A DNA stretch of 64,000 nucleotides from Bacteroides sp. AN502(2024). Its GTDB lineage: Bacteria > Bacteroidota > Bacteroidia > Bacteroidales > Bacteroidaceae. A program made the position numbers and the translations under genes. Location: assembly GCF_041227145.1 (NCBI RefSeq), contig NZ_JBGFSP010000003.1, positions 2,542,001 through 2,606,000 on the forward strand, in the 5' to 3' direction. Shown piece by piece: positions 38,752 to 47,762 of this stretch; position 1 is the stretch's first letter, and every line of letters starts with the position of its first letter. A model generated the notes under the pieces. The model was not told where the DNA came from and did no database searches. It saw only the letters and a list, made by a program, of their open reading frames with translations.

Positions 38752-41079
38752 TTATCGTTTTCTTCTCCTCCAGCATATCCAAATACCACATAGTCCCATA
38801 AGAGATGGGATTCCATAGCAATAGATAATTTTGATGGTGGATAGATCCATAGGAGTCAGACTGATATCTTTATCGAGATAAGGAGCTCTGGAAGAGGAAA
38901 CCGGAAATTCATTATAGCATAGCCAACGGAATGAACCGGGAATCATATTGAAGTTGAATGAATAAATACCCGGTCTTGAGCTTTTTTGTAGTTCGGCATT
39001 GCTGAAACAGTCAGCATCACCCAACACAATGATCCGTTGCTTTTTATCTTTGCCTTTTATCTTGCGGGTTAACGCTATTGCCGTGGGATAAGCTCCCAGC
39101 TTTTCACCCTGAAGAGAGTCTAATGAAAGGGAGTCATTTACAAAATCTTTTGTTTGATACTCAATCCATGTTTGTTGGGCGTTGCTTTGCAATAAAACTA
39201 TCGGATGGAATTTTGTCGTATTGACAATTTCCAGAGCAACAGTCGATGGCATGGTGACTGCGCTATGTGTCTGCCTGTCAACCATACGTTTGTAGAAACC
39301 TCCTATACTGTCAGCGGCTGTTTGGGTAGCTTTCGAGAGAACGAGGTCGCCCGGATTAATATCAGAAGGTTGTGCAATAATTCCCGGTAGTAGTTTTAAA
39401 CCAACTTTCTGAAGTAAAGAATTCATAACTTCCTGACGTCCGACATCGCCCATAATCATCATGTTACCTCCACGTTCAAGAAAACGATCTATAATTTCTT
39501 GTTCTTTTGCACTTAAGGGTGAACGCATTTCAGCAATAAGTAATATATTGATATTGCTTGGTATATCATTTATATCCTTCAGATTCAACTCTACCAAATC
39601 AAAACCTTGATTGATCATGGAATAACGAAAACGACCGTGTGTGGCGAAAAGTGAATAATCCTGATCACCTTTTTTAGTGATGGAGCGTTCTTGATGTCCT
39701 GTGATGGCACCAACCTTCACGGGAGTAACAAGCATTTTCTTCAATGCTGCGGAGATTTCAGTTTCAGAAGGGTGGTATTCCATGTCGTCAAACAAACGAA
39801 GACGCGCCTGTTCACCAGATTCACGTTCAACAACGCGCACAAATCGATAGTTTTCTTTAGCCAAGTCTATTTTATCTTTCAATTCTTCGCTACTTTTAAG
39901 TTTTTTAGGATTGAAGTTCTTTTTCTTGGCAACTTCATACGCTATCTCTTGAATATTCTTATTCGGATATTGGCGATAAAGAGTACTGTCTTTCGGTGTG
40001 GAATAATAATAAACATACTTCATCTTTATTTCCGGTTTGAAACGTGTGTACATTTTGAAGCGTGCCATATCTTTTTTTTGCTCCTTTGGAGAAGCAACAT
40101 CAAATTCTTTATCGAAAATATTGACGTAGGTTGTGATTGTCATAGGTCCGGACAATTGTTTCATTACTTCCTGACTCTCTTTCGAAAGTGTACGTTGTTT
40201 GCTGCGGGTAGCATCATAAAAGCCCATCATTGCCGGACGTGAACTGACAAAGCCAATCATTATAATGGTACATACAGCTAATGCATAGCGCATTGTTTTT
40301 GAAAGGAGTGAACGACGTGTCTTTTCATTATTCAGTTTAATGACCGATAGCCAGAGGAATAATAAAATTACGGCGAGGAAATAGATGACATCATCGCTAC
40401 ATATCAACCCTCCAACCATCTCACTAGCACGTCCTTTGATGGATAACCAATAAGTAATCTCTCTAAAGAACATAGACTCTTGACCGATTTCTCCTACATA
40501 ATTGAAAAAGGCTAATGCGGAAAGGGTGGCAACGGCTGCCACAACTTGATAAGATGTAAGCGTGGTCATAAAGAGACCGATAGAGCAATAGGTCAATATC
40601 AATAGAAACATGGATAACAATCCCGCTAAGATAAGTGTGATATCAACATGTGGCACCGATATAAACATTATGATTGTCGGCAAGGCAAGTATAACGACAA
40701 AGATCTGGGCAAATACTACCATTGAGACAAACTTGCCGGTGATAATTTGAACACTGCTTACCGGTGATGAATATAGCAGTTTGATAGATCCTGATGAATA
40801 TTCACGGCTCATCAAATTCATGGTTAATAGAGGAATATAGAGATAGATTGTTTCTTGTATTACTTCATATATTCCTTTAAAGCCAAGAGCAAAACCGGCT
40901 GTAACACTAAAGGTGATCGTGTTGCCTAATGCTTTTATTTTTACTATTTCCGTCAGAATATTCATAAAATCGAATCCTACCTGACATGTAAAAGCAACCA
41001 GTAGCAACCATGCAACCGGTGAGTAAAAAAGTACCGCTAGTTCGGTACGAGCTATTCTAAGTATAAGTCTTAAGTTCAT
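38752..41079 (-). CDS. GldF-GldG-like ABC permease fused to auxiliary domain (second copy)
   Basis: 775 residues from the ATG at 41079 (MNLRLILRIARTELAVLF); the longer frame from 41220 overlaps the upstream gene. The first third is an ABC-2 permease with about six helices (FYSPVAWLLLVAF, IYLYIPLLTMNLMSREYSSG). After a helix near residue 270 comes a long periplasmic domain of the GldG/ABC_transp_aux type (RMTITTYVNIFD-like MTITTYVNIFD; SPLSAKEQEIIDRFLERGG). One C-terminal helix and WRRRKR close it. GldF and GldG form a membrane complex with GldA in gliding Bacteroidetes; Bacteroides does not glide, so the role differs. The upstream gene is a full paralogue, 11 bases away. It is the last gene of the eleven-gene array. 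Confidence 0.88.
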   Translation of the reverse strand: MNLRLILRIARTELAVLFYSPVAWLLLVAFTCQVGFDFMNILTEIVKIKALGNTITFSVTAGFALGFKGIYEVIQETIYLYIPLLTMNLMSREYSSGSIKLLYSSPVSSVQIITGKFVSMVVFAQIFVVILALPTIIMFISVPHVDITLILAGLLSMFLLILTYCSIGLFMTTLTSYQVVAAVATLSALAFFNYVGEIGQESMFFREITYWLSIKGRASEMVGGLICSDDVIYFLAVILLFLWLSVIKLNNEKTRRSLLSKTMRYALAVCTIIMIGFVSSRPAMMGFYDATRSKQRTLSKESQEVMKQLSGPMTITTYVNIFDKEFDVASPKEQKKDMARFKMYTRFKPEIKMKYVYYYSTPKDSTLYRQYPNKNIQEIAYEVAKKKNFNPKKLKSSEELKDKIDLAKENYRFVRVVERESGEQARLRLFDDMEYHPSETEISAALKKMLVTPVKVGAITGHQERSITKKGDQDYSLFATHGRFRYSMINQGFDLVELNLKDINDIPSNINILLIAEMRSPLSAKEQEIIDRFLERGGNMMIMGDVGRQEVMNSLLQKVGLKLLPGIIAQPSDINPGDLVLSKATQTAADSIGGFYKRMVDRQTHSAVTMPSTVALEIVNTTKFHPIVLLQSNAQQTWIEYQTKDFVNDSLSLDSLQGEKLGAYPTAIALTRKIKGKDKKQRIIVLGDADCFSNAELQKSSRPGIYSFNFNMIPGSFRWLCYNEFPVSSSRAPYLDKDISLTPMDLSTIKIIYCYGIPSLMGLCGIWICWRRRKR

Positions 41080-41090
41080 CTTTTTCTCTA

Positions 41091-43412
41091 TTAATTTCTT
41101 CTGCGGAAAAAATAAATGCCGACTCCTATTAGTAGGAGGATAGCCGGTATAATAATTATGAAAATAGTTTTCATCGTACTGATATCCTTCACTCCGACCG
41201 AAAGCTTGTCGTCGGTGCAATGAGGACGGCGTACGTCAATAGGAAATTCTCCTCCGGAAAGCCAGCGGAAGCTTTCGATAATCAGATTAAAGTTTCCTGA
41301 TGTATATCCTTCACGTGAAAGAGTTAGTTCGGCATTACTCATACAATCTGCATCGCCAGAGATAATAATACGTTGCTCTTTGTCTTTCAGTTGACGTGAA
41401 AGAGCATAGGCCGTGATATAGGTTTGTTCTTTCTCTTCTGCCGAGGCATTACATTGTATAGGTGATTCCTCCAAATCGATTTGTTCCTTCTCAATCCATA
41501 CTCCTTTGGTATTTGTTTCAAGCATTGGTATGTATTGGAATCTATAATCGTTGTCGAAGGTGGTAAGAGCTACACAACCGGGCATAGAGACACGTAGGTC
41601 ATGTTTGGGAAAATCATCTTTGAATCCAAATGTTAGTTTTCCCGATTCACGTGTTGCCTTGGCTAGAATCAGATTAGGAGAGAAATCAACGGAAGATTGT
41701 GCCAGTTGATATTCTTCCATTTTGATACCGAATTTGCTTAAAAAAGGATTCATCACTTCTTGCCTGCCTGTATCGGTGAGAATAAATAAATTACCACCAC
41801 GAGCCAGGTAAGCTTCCAGTTGATTTTCTCCTTTTTCAGTAAGCGGGGTTCTCATTTCTGCAAGGACCACGATATTGATTAGGGAAGGAATGGTGTCTCC
41901 GTGAGAAATGTCGATCTCGCAGACATCAAAGCCTTGATTAATTAATGCGGCTCTGGAATATTTCTCTATGGAGAAGTTGCTGTAATCGCGGTCACCCGAT
42001 TTGGATACTTCACGCTCACCGTCTCCTTTGATAAAGGCAACAGTGGGAGGAGTTGAAATCATTTTTTTGATAGCTGCTGTAATTTCCGCTTCGGATGGTG
42101 TTGCATCCATATCTTCAAAATCACGGATGAAGGTACGTTTTCCATCTTGCGTTTCCATAATGCGAACAAATGTATTTTGTTCTTCACGCAGGTCGACGAT
42201 TTTGCGGATTTCTTCCGGGGATTTGAATAAATGAGGATTCAGGTTATAAATCATGGTCATATAATCACGCAACTCATCCACAGTTTTGTCCTGAAACTTA
42301 GGTTTATTTGCAATGCCATTGGGCGCGAAGTCATAATAATAGACATACTTCACTTGCAGGTCCGGTTTAGCGAGACAGTAAGGTTCGAAGATTGTTTCAT
42401 TCGCTTTCTTCATAATAGGGAGGTAGCGATACGATTTATTATCAAGCAGATTAACGTAATTGGTAATAGTTACCGGTCCTGTCAATTTTGCTAATACATG
42501 CCGGCTATTTTCGGTAAGTGAATTTAGTTTTGTGCGTGTTGTATCCCATACCTTGATCATTCTCGGACGTGAAGTGAAATAGCCAATAGCCATTGCTGCG
42601 ACAAAAAATCCCAGATAGCTGGTTGCTTGCCGGAAACGACTGATCGTTCGCCGGTCGGATGTAAGTTTGAAAGTGGTAAATGTCAGGAAAAGGGTTACTA
42701 CGACCACGAAATAAATCACGTCCTCACTCCGGATTACTCCATTCAGCATATCGATTGTTCTTCCGTTTATTGACAGCCAATAAGTCAGTTCGCGTATAAA
42801 ATCGTACTCCTGACCGATACTTCCTACGAAATTCAGTATCGCTAATACAATAAGAGTCCCCACTGCAGCTACTACTTGATAAGTCGTAAGTGAGGACATA
42901 AAGAGCCCGATAGCGCAATAGGCGCATATTAATAAATAGAGTCCTAAAAGGGCGACTAAAACTGGTGGCCAATCAAAAAGGGGAATTACCAAACTGCCAT
43001 AAATGGTACCGGCTATCGGGACAAGCATCAGACAGCAGCCGAATCCGATGGCTGCAAGGTATTTGCCCAATACGATCTGACCACTGGTGACTGGGGAGGA
43101 ATATGTCAGTTTGATTGAACCTGATGACGTTTCGCGACTGATGAGCCCCATTGTCAGCAATGGAATATAGATGTATATGTTTGAAACGATAGAGGATAGA
43201 AAACCGTAGCTGCCTAAGAAACAAATACTGCTCAAAGATACTTCTTCGCCTCCCGAGAGGTCATAACCGGTCACTATGCTTTCCATTAGTGATGTGAAAC
43301 CTGATGCTGTCAGGAATGAAAAAACAATCAATATGAACCATGCAATCGGCGAATAGAATAAAATAGCCAAATCGGTTCGGGCAATACGCATTATAATTTT
43401 TAGATCCGTCAT
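41091..43412 (-). CDS. GldF-GldG-like ABC permease fused to auxiliary domain (first copy)
   Basis: 773 residues from the ATG at 43412 (MTDLKIIMRIARTDLAILF), one base after the ATPase stop. Architecture matches its neighbour: ABC-2 permease helices (SPIAWFILIVFSFL, IYIYIPLLTMGLISRETSSG), a helix, a periplasmic auxiliary domain (VTITNYVNLLDNK, RTPLTEKGENQLEAYLARGG), and one closing helix with FFRRRN. The two paralogues are collinear over their whole length, so they arose by tandem duplication and probably form a heterodimer served by one ATPase. The transported substrate is unknown. Confidence 0.88.
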   Translation of the reverse strand: MTDLKIIMRIARTDLAILFYSPIAWFILIVFSFLTASGFTSLMESIVTGYDLSGGEEVSLSSICFLGSYGFLSSIVSNIYIYIPLLTMGLISRETSSGSIKLTYSSPVTSGQIVLGKYLAAIGFGCCLMLVPIAGTIYGSLVIPLFDWPPVLVALLGLYLLICAYCAIGLFMSSLTTYQVVAAVGTLIVLAILNFVGSIGQEYDFIRELTYWLSINGRTIDMLNGVIRSEDVIYFVVVVTLFLTFTTFKLTSDRRTISRFRQATSYLGFFVAAMAIGYFTSRPRMIKVWDTTRTKLNSLTENSRHVLAKLTGPVTITNYVNLLDNKSYRYLPIMKKANETIFEPYCLAKPDLQVKYVYYYDFAPNGIANKPKFQDKTVDELRDYMTMIYNLNPHLFKSPEEIRKIVDLREEQNTFVRIMETQDGKRTFIRDFEDMDATPSEAEITAAIKKMISTPPTVAFIKGDGEREVSKSGDRDYSNFSIEKYSRAALINQGFDVCEIDISHGDTIPSLINIVVLAEMRTPLTEKGENQLEAYLARGGNLFILTDTGRQEVMNPFLSKFGIKMEEYQLAQSSVDFSPNLILAKATRESGKLTFGFKDDFPKHDLRVSMPGCVALTTFDNDYRFQYIPMLETNTKGVWIEKEQIDLEESPIQCNASAEEKEQTYITAYALSRQLKDKEQRIIISGDADCMSNAELTLSREGYTSGNFNLIIESFRWLSGGEFPIDVRRPHCTDDKLSVGVKDISTMKTIFIIIIPAILLLIGVGIYFFRRRN

Positions 43413-43413
43413 G

Positions 43414-44349
43414 TTAGATATTGTTTTTAAGTTTTCCCGATAGTTGTGCAAAGATTATGTCAAGAGAGCACCGTTCCATGGTGATTTCTTTTAGCCGCCA
43501 TCCGTTTTGTACGCTCAATGCCACCACTCGCTCTGTTATGTTTTCATCGTCATCAAAGCGAATCCGGAATGTACTGGGATAGAGCTCTTCTATATTCAAT
43601 ACATGTTCTATCTTTGCCAGTTCTTCTATAGAAGGAGGAAGGGCAAATGTAACGGTGAAACTACTTGGAACTACATAATTATCAAAGTCCTTCATGGTGC
43701 CGGAGAATACCACTTTACCGTGTTCAATCATACGAATGTCGTTGCAAGTAGCTTGCACCTCCGATAGGATATGCGTAGAGAGTAACACCGAATGATCTTC
43801 TGCAATTTCCTTAATCAGATTACGAATTTCGACAATCTGGTTAGGATCAAGTCCGTTTGTAGGTTCATCGAGTACTATGAATGGAGGATTATGCACAATT
43901 GCCTGTGCAATTCCTACTCTTTGTTGGTATCCGCCTGAAAGATTCTTTATCAGCCGTTTGCTGAAATGGGTAATGGCGCAACGTTCTTTGGCTATTTCTA
44001 CGGCTTCACGGATTTTTGATTTTTCCATTCTCCGTAATGTAGCACAATGTATTAAGTATTCGTCGACAGTCAAGTCCGGATGAAGAGGTGGCTTTTGAGG
44101 AAGGAAGCCGATGTGTTTTTTGGCTTCAACCGGATTTTTCCGTAGATCGATGCCATTGATAAATACATCCCCTTCTGTTTGATTTAAAACTCCACAAATG
44201 ATATTCATGGTGGTGGACTTACCTGCTCCGTTAGACCCTAACAGACCTAATATACCTGTTTTCTCAATGGAAAAATTGATATCGCGAATAGCCCAATCGA
44301 CACTATAACGATGGGATAAATGCTTGACTTCGACAATAGGATTACTCAT
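43414..44349 (-). CDS. GldA-like ABC transporter ATP-binding protein
   Basis: 311 residues. Walker A is GSNGAGKST (about residues 38-46), the signature LSGGYQQR (about 138-145), Walker B FIVLDEPTNGLDP and the switch STHILSE. The C-terminal 80 residues beyond the ATPase core match the DrrA/GldA type. Its stop is one base from the start of the first permease, so ATPase and permeases are translationally coupled. It follows the beta-barrel gene by 81 bases in the same direction. Confidence 0.92.
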   Translation of the reverse strand: MSNPIVEVKHLSHRYSVDWAIRDINFSIEKTGILGLLGSNGAGKSTTMNIICGVLNQTEGDVFINGIDLRKNPVEAKKHIGFLPQKPPLHPDLTVDEYLIHCATLRRMEKSKIREAVEIAKERCAITHFSKRLIKNLSGGYQQRVGIAQAIVHNPPFIVLDEPTNGLDPNQIVEIRNLIKEIAEDHSVLLSTHILSEVQATCNDIRMIEHGKVVFSGTMKDFDNYVVPSSFTVTFALPPSIEELAKIEHVLNIEELYPSTFRIRFDDDENITERVVALSVQNGWRLKEITMERCSLDIIFAQLSGKLKNNI

Positions 44350-44430
44350 AATTTTTATTTTAAATGATTAATAGATTTCTTATTTATATTACCATGCAAC
44401 TCCTCTTTTTCATTTAGATAGTTATGAAAT

Positions 44431-47214
44431 TCATATTTTGCCGGACATCGGTCTATATTCGCGTATGCTTCCATCGTTTGTTGTACCTTCGTAGTTCGAT
44501 TTCACTTTACCAAACCGATAAGCAAAATTTATGGTGAAAAATCGTCCATAATAATTGGTCCACGTGTTTTGAATGTAGTTGGAATACATTTGGCTATTGA
44601 AAGTCCGATGACTATTTAGTAGATCATATGCGGCAATACTAATGTCTCCTTTGCGATTTAACACTTTGCAGCCTATGTTCAAGTTTAGGGTGTGATTGCG
44701 GTTAGTCTCTTTATTAATTCCATAATCACGGCTGAAAATGAAATTATAATGACTACTTAAATAGAAATATTTACATATTTGGCTTATGTCTAACATTGCT
44801 CCTGCTGTCTGATAGAATGTTTTACCTGTATAATTTTCAGTATTGATGCTATGTACATAATGGGTATTGGCACTGATTGTTATTTTTAATCTTTTAGTTA
44901 AATTACAGAGTAGAAAATGTTCGAGTGATGGACTATAGGTACGTGTTGTAGTCTTATTTTCTCCTATGTAATATGGATTATGTTCGTAGTTGAATTCGGT
45001 AGATAAGGTATATTTGGATTTTATACTACGTATAGGGGCCTGCCATATCAGTTTGCCTTTTATGTCCCAATACCCTTCTACGTTTTCAAAACTAATTAGA
45101 GAACTGTGTGCAGGTGCTGTGTATTGCAATTCCGGTAGATAAGTTTCGGCATTGTAATAGGTTGTCTTCGCAACAGGAGAGTGTTGGCGGATAGAGGTAT
45201 TGATGATAACACCTATAGTGTGGTTATGCTTTCCTAACATACGGTTGCAACTGAAGAGGAACGAATGTAGATATGATTGTTTTAAGTTGGGGTTTCCACT
45301 GCGTAGCATGTAAGGATTGCTGTTATCTATTTGTGGGCGTAACTGCACAATGTTTGGTACAAAATTATGCAATCTGTAAGCGGTACTCCATGACTTTGTT
45401 ATATCTGTATGCACAAAAGATATGGCTACTGTTGGAGAGATGAATGTTTTACGGTAGTTATTCATTTCTTTTTCTTCTCGCTTAAGTGTACTTTCTTTAA
45501 GTCCTGAGGAAATGTCACAACTTATTTTTTCATAGGGAGAAAAGTGAAATGAAACTTCCTGTTTTTGTGTCAGGTTATTTACTTTATAACTATATGTATT
45601 GGCTTCGTCTGTTTGTGGATTTGTAGGGTTCAACATATTCCAAGCGAATTGGTGTTTCCATCCGTTTTCGTATTTAACAGAATAATCAAAAGATATTTGG
45701 TTGTCATTTTCTGGATTCAGTATATATATAAGTTGAGCATTGCCATTCCACTCCGTGTTACGGAGTTTTGATGGAATAGTCAGATAAGTTTGTGTTATCG
45801 AACTTTCTAATGTGTCTATTCGTAATGAATGATTTTCACCTTTATTTATATCTACTGAACTTTCTAATGTATATCCGATTCTGTCGGTAATACCGTTGGC
45901 ATAACTGACATTTTCTCTCATATGAAAATTCTTGTTTAGATTATCGTAATGCATTAGGCTTTTCGATGTTTGAAGATTGTTTTCTTCATTATATATGTAA
46001 AGCAATTGCCAATCTTTGTTGTTGTTATATGTTATAAGCTGGTTCCAACGGAATTCTCCCCATTTGTCGTTTGAATTGGAGAAAGAAAATTCGGAATAGT
46101 GATTTTGCCTTCTGCCGCTGTTGCTATTTTGTTCTTCATAGAGGCGTTGCTGATAATTGTTGTCAGGAAAATAATATCGTTCGGATCGTGTACTTATATT
46201 GTCGCGATCATATTCGAAAGTGTAAAAAGCTCTAAATGTACCGTATGTTCCATTTTCTGTGTCCCATGAGCGTTCTGTAGCTAGATCTACATAAGTTGTT
46301 TCGTTGTAAGTACTACTAGGATCGGAAATGGAAAAAACATCTTTGATATTATTTGATTTCCGGTTGATATTATTATGAAACACATTACTTGTGAGTAAAA
46401 ATTTCTCGGAGAAAAAGTTTGCTGTGAGTCCGAGTCCTTTACGGAACTTTCCTTTGTCGTTCGTTGAATCTAGGTTGCTGCCTGCACTAGTCAATAAGTG
46501 GGCTTTCCAGGAGCTGATGAGTTTACTTCTAGTTTCTATGTTGAGCACTCTGGTGAGATCTCCTCTGTACATTAGTTTTTTTGTTTTCGTATTTTCATAT
46601 TCATCATAAGCTTTGATTTTTAATACATCTGTTGCAGAAAGATTCTTGAGTGCTTCCATTGGGTCACTTCCAAATATTAGTTTGCCGTCTATATAAGTTT
46701 TGGCTACTTGCTTCCCCATGACTTTGACGGAGTGATTGGTTGTCTCTGTTCCGGGAAGTTGCTCGACTATATTCATAGCGACATCTCCTTCTTGTACGTT
46801 GACTGCCTTCGGGTTGAATATTAGCGTGTCACCATTCTGGGTCATAATGGGGATTCTGCCCTTGATGGTGACTTCTTCCAGTTGGATAGATTCATCCAAA
46901 ATCTCTATGTAAAGATTTGGATTTTTTCCAGCTATTATATTTAATTCTTTTTCGACTTTCCGACACCCTATTGCAGTGATTATGAGTTTTGCTTTTCCTG
47001 TTTTTACGGGTTTGAAACGAAATACTCCATTTATGCTTGTTGTTTTCAATGTATCTTTTGCATAGGTTAAAAAGATATTGGCACCGTCTAATGATCCATT
47101 AGTTCCATTTTCTTGTTTGTGTATAATAAATCCCGATAGCTCATTTGTTTTATCTTGAGCATTTATTGGTGCAACAATGCATAACAATAAAAAAATAGAA
47201 ATAAATCTTTTCAT
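44431..47214 (-). CDS. TonB-receptor-like outer membrane beta-barrel protein
   Basis: 927 residues with a signal peptide (IFLLLCIVAPINAQ). A carboxypeptidase-regulatory-like domain (about residues 28-110, TSINGVFRFKPVKTGKAKLI) is followed by a plug-like domain (about 125-215, DVAMNIVEQLPGTETTNHSV, AKTYIDGKLIFGSDPMEAL) and a long barrel rich in alternating aromatic strands. It fits the OMP_b-brl_3 outer membrane family rather than SusC; it lacks a clear TonB box. It lies between the stand-alone domain gene (39 bases upstream) and the ABC ATPase. An outer membrane barrel next to an ABC exporter suggests passage of one substrate through both membranes (inference). Confidence 0.85.
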   Translation of the reverse strand: MKRFISIFLLLCIVAPINAQDKTNELSGFIIHKQENGTNGSLDGANIFLTYAKDTLKTTSINGVFRFKPVKTGKAKLIITAIGCRKVEKELNIIAGKNPNLYIEILDESIQLEEVTIKGRIPIMTQNGDTLIFNPKAVNVQEGDVAMNIVEQLPGTETTNHSVKVMGKQVAKTYIDGKLIFGSDPMEALKNLSATDVLKIKAYDEYENTKTKKLMYRGDLTRVLNIETRSKLISSWKAHLLTSAGSNLDSTNDKGKFRKGLGLTANFFSEKFLLTSNVFHNNINRKSNNIKDVFSISDPSSTYNETTYVDLATERSWDTENGTYGTFRAFYTFEYDRDNISTRSERYYFPDNNYQQRLYEEQNSNSGRRQNHYSEFSFSNSNDKWGEFRWNQLITYNNNKDWQLLYIYNEENNLQTSKSLMHYDNLNKNFHMRENVSYANGITDRIGYTLESSVDINKGENHSLRIDTLESSITQTYLTIPSKLRNTEWNGNAQLIYILNPENDNQISFDYSVKYENGWKHQFAWNMLNPTNPQTDEANTYSYKVNNLTQKQEVSFHFSPYEKISCDISSGLKESTLKREEKEMNNYRKTFISPTVAISFVHTDITKSWSTAYRLHNFVPNIVQLRPQIDNSNPYMLRSGNPNLKQSYLHSFLFSCNRMLGKHNHTIGVIINTSIRQHSPVAKTTYYNAETYLPELQYTAPAHSSLISFENVEGYWDIKGKLIWQAPIRSIKSKYTLSTEFNYEHNPYYIGENKTTTRTYSPSLEHFLLCNLTKRLKITISANTHYVHSINTENYTGKTFYQTAGAMLDISQICKYFYLSSHYNFIFSRDYGINKETNRNHTLNLNIGCKVLNRKGDISIAAYDLLNSHRTFNSQMYSNYIQNTWTNYYGRFFTINFAYRFGKVKSNYEGTTNDGSIREYRPMSGKI

Positions 47215-47228
47215 GTCTCTGTATTATA

Positions 47229-47723
47229 AAAAGTTTAGTGATAGCATGTTATTTTATTTGTCTAAAGTCTGCTGATATTCTTCTAAGAAGAAATTTACAA
47301 CTTCAAGCCCCCCTATTTTTTTTGTTTGTGTTACATATCCTACATAACTTGCTACGAGTATTTTTTGACTCGCATTAGAAACTTTTATTTTATATTGCCC
47401 ATCAATGTCAGTTACTGCTGCATTAGCAGTTCCATATTCGATAACGTTTGCTCCAATTAATGGTTCTTTTGTTTTAGCATCATATACAATTCCTTTTATA
47501 ACATCTTTAAAGATTCCGTTTGGGGAGATACTAAATTGATCTTTATTGTTTTCTAGGATTTGTTCGCTCTTTTTTTTATTTTTGATTTTTGCTGTTGGGG
47601 AAGAATTTGAGTTCTGTGCAAATGCGCACATCATTGTAGTAAATGTGAATACAATGAATAAAATAATCTGTTTCATAATATAAATCTTTTAATTGTTAAA
47701 TATTCTACTATCACTAAACTTTT
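47229..47723. repeat. 16-base perfect inverted repeat flanking the stand-alone domain gene
   Basis: AAAAGTTTAGTGATAG at 47229-47244 recurs as its exact complement at 47708-47723. With one inserted A the match extends to TATA on the outer side. The repeats enclose the complete 47254-47676 gene. The right copy lies at the expected transcription start of the promoter at 47728-47757. No recombinase gene is in the window. Confidence 0.85.
47254..47676 (-). CDS. Exported stand-alone carboxypeptidase-regulatory-like domain protein
   Basis: 140 residues. The signal peptide (ILFIVFTFTTMMCAFAQ) is followed by a low-complexity Lys/Ser/Asn stretch and one CarboxypepD_reg-like domain (IKGIVYDAKTKEPLIGANVI, TDIDGQYKIKVSNASQKILV, SYVGYVTQTKKIG). 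It stops at FFLEEYQQTLDK, exactly where a SusC protein would go on to its TonB box and plug. It may be a free periplasmic or surface domain that helps the neighbouring receptors, or a truncated susC copy that has kept a good reading frame. It is flanked by inverted repeats. Confidence 0.75.
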   Translation of the reverse strand: MKQIILFIVFTFTTMMCAFAQNSNSSPTAKIKNKKKSEQILENNKDQFSISPNGIFKDVIKGIVYDAKTKEPLIGANVIEYGTANAAVTDIDGQYKIKVSNASQKILVASYVGYVTQTKKIGGLEVVNFFLEEYQQTLDK

Positions 47724-47727
47724 ATAT

Positions 47728-47757
47728 CAAACATACGCGTTGAGTGTCCTTATGAAA
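47728..47757 (-). promoter_or_regulatory. Putative internal promoter before the stand-alone domain gene
   Basis: On the minus strand TATGTTTG (47735-47728) is a perfect -7 box. A TTTC at about 47757-47754 stands at the -33 position. It lies in the 86-base gap after the PKD-like gene and could drive the small gene, the barrel and the ABC genes apart from the SusCD part. Confidence 0.5.
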
Positions 47758-47762
47758 TTAGA

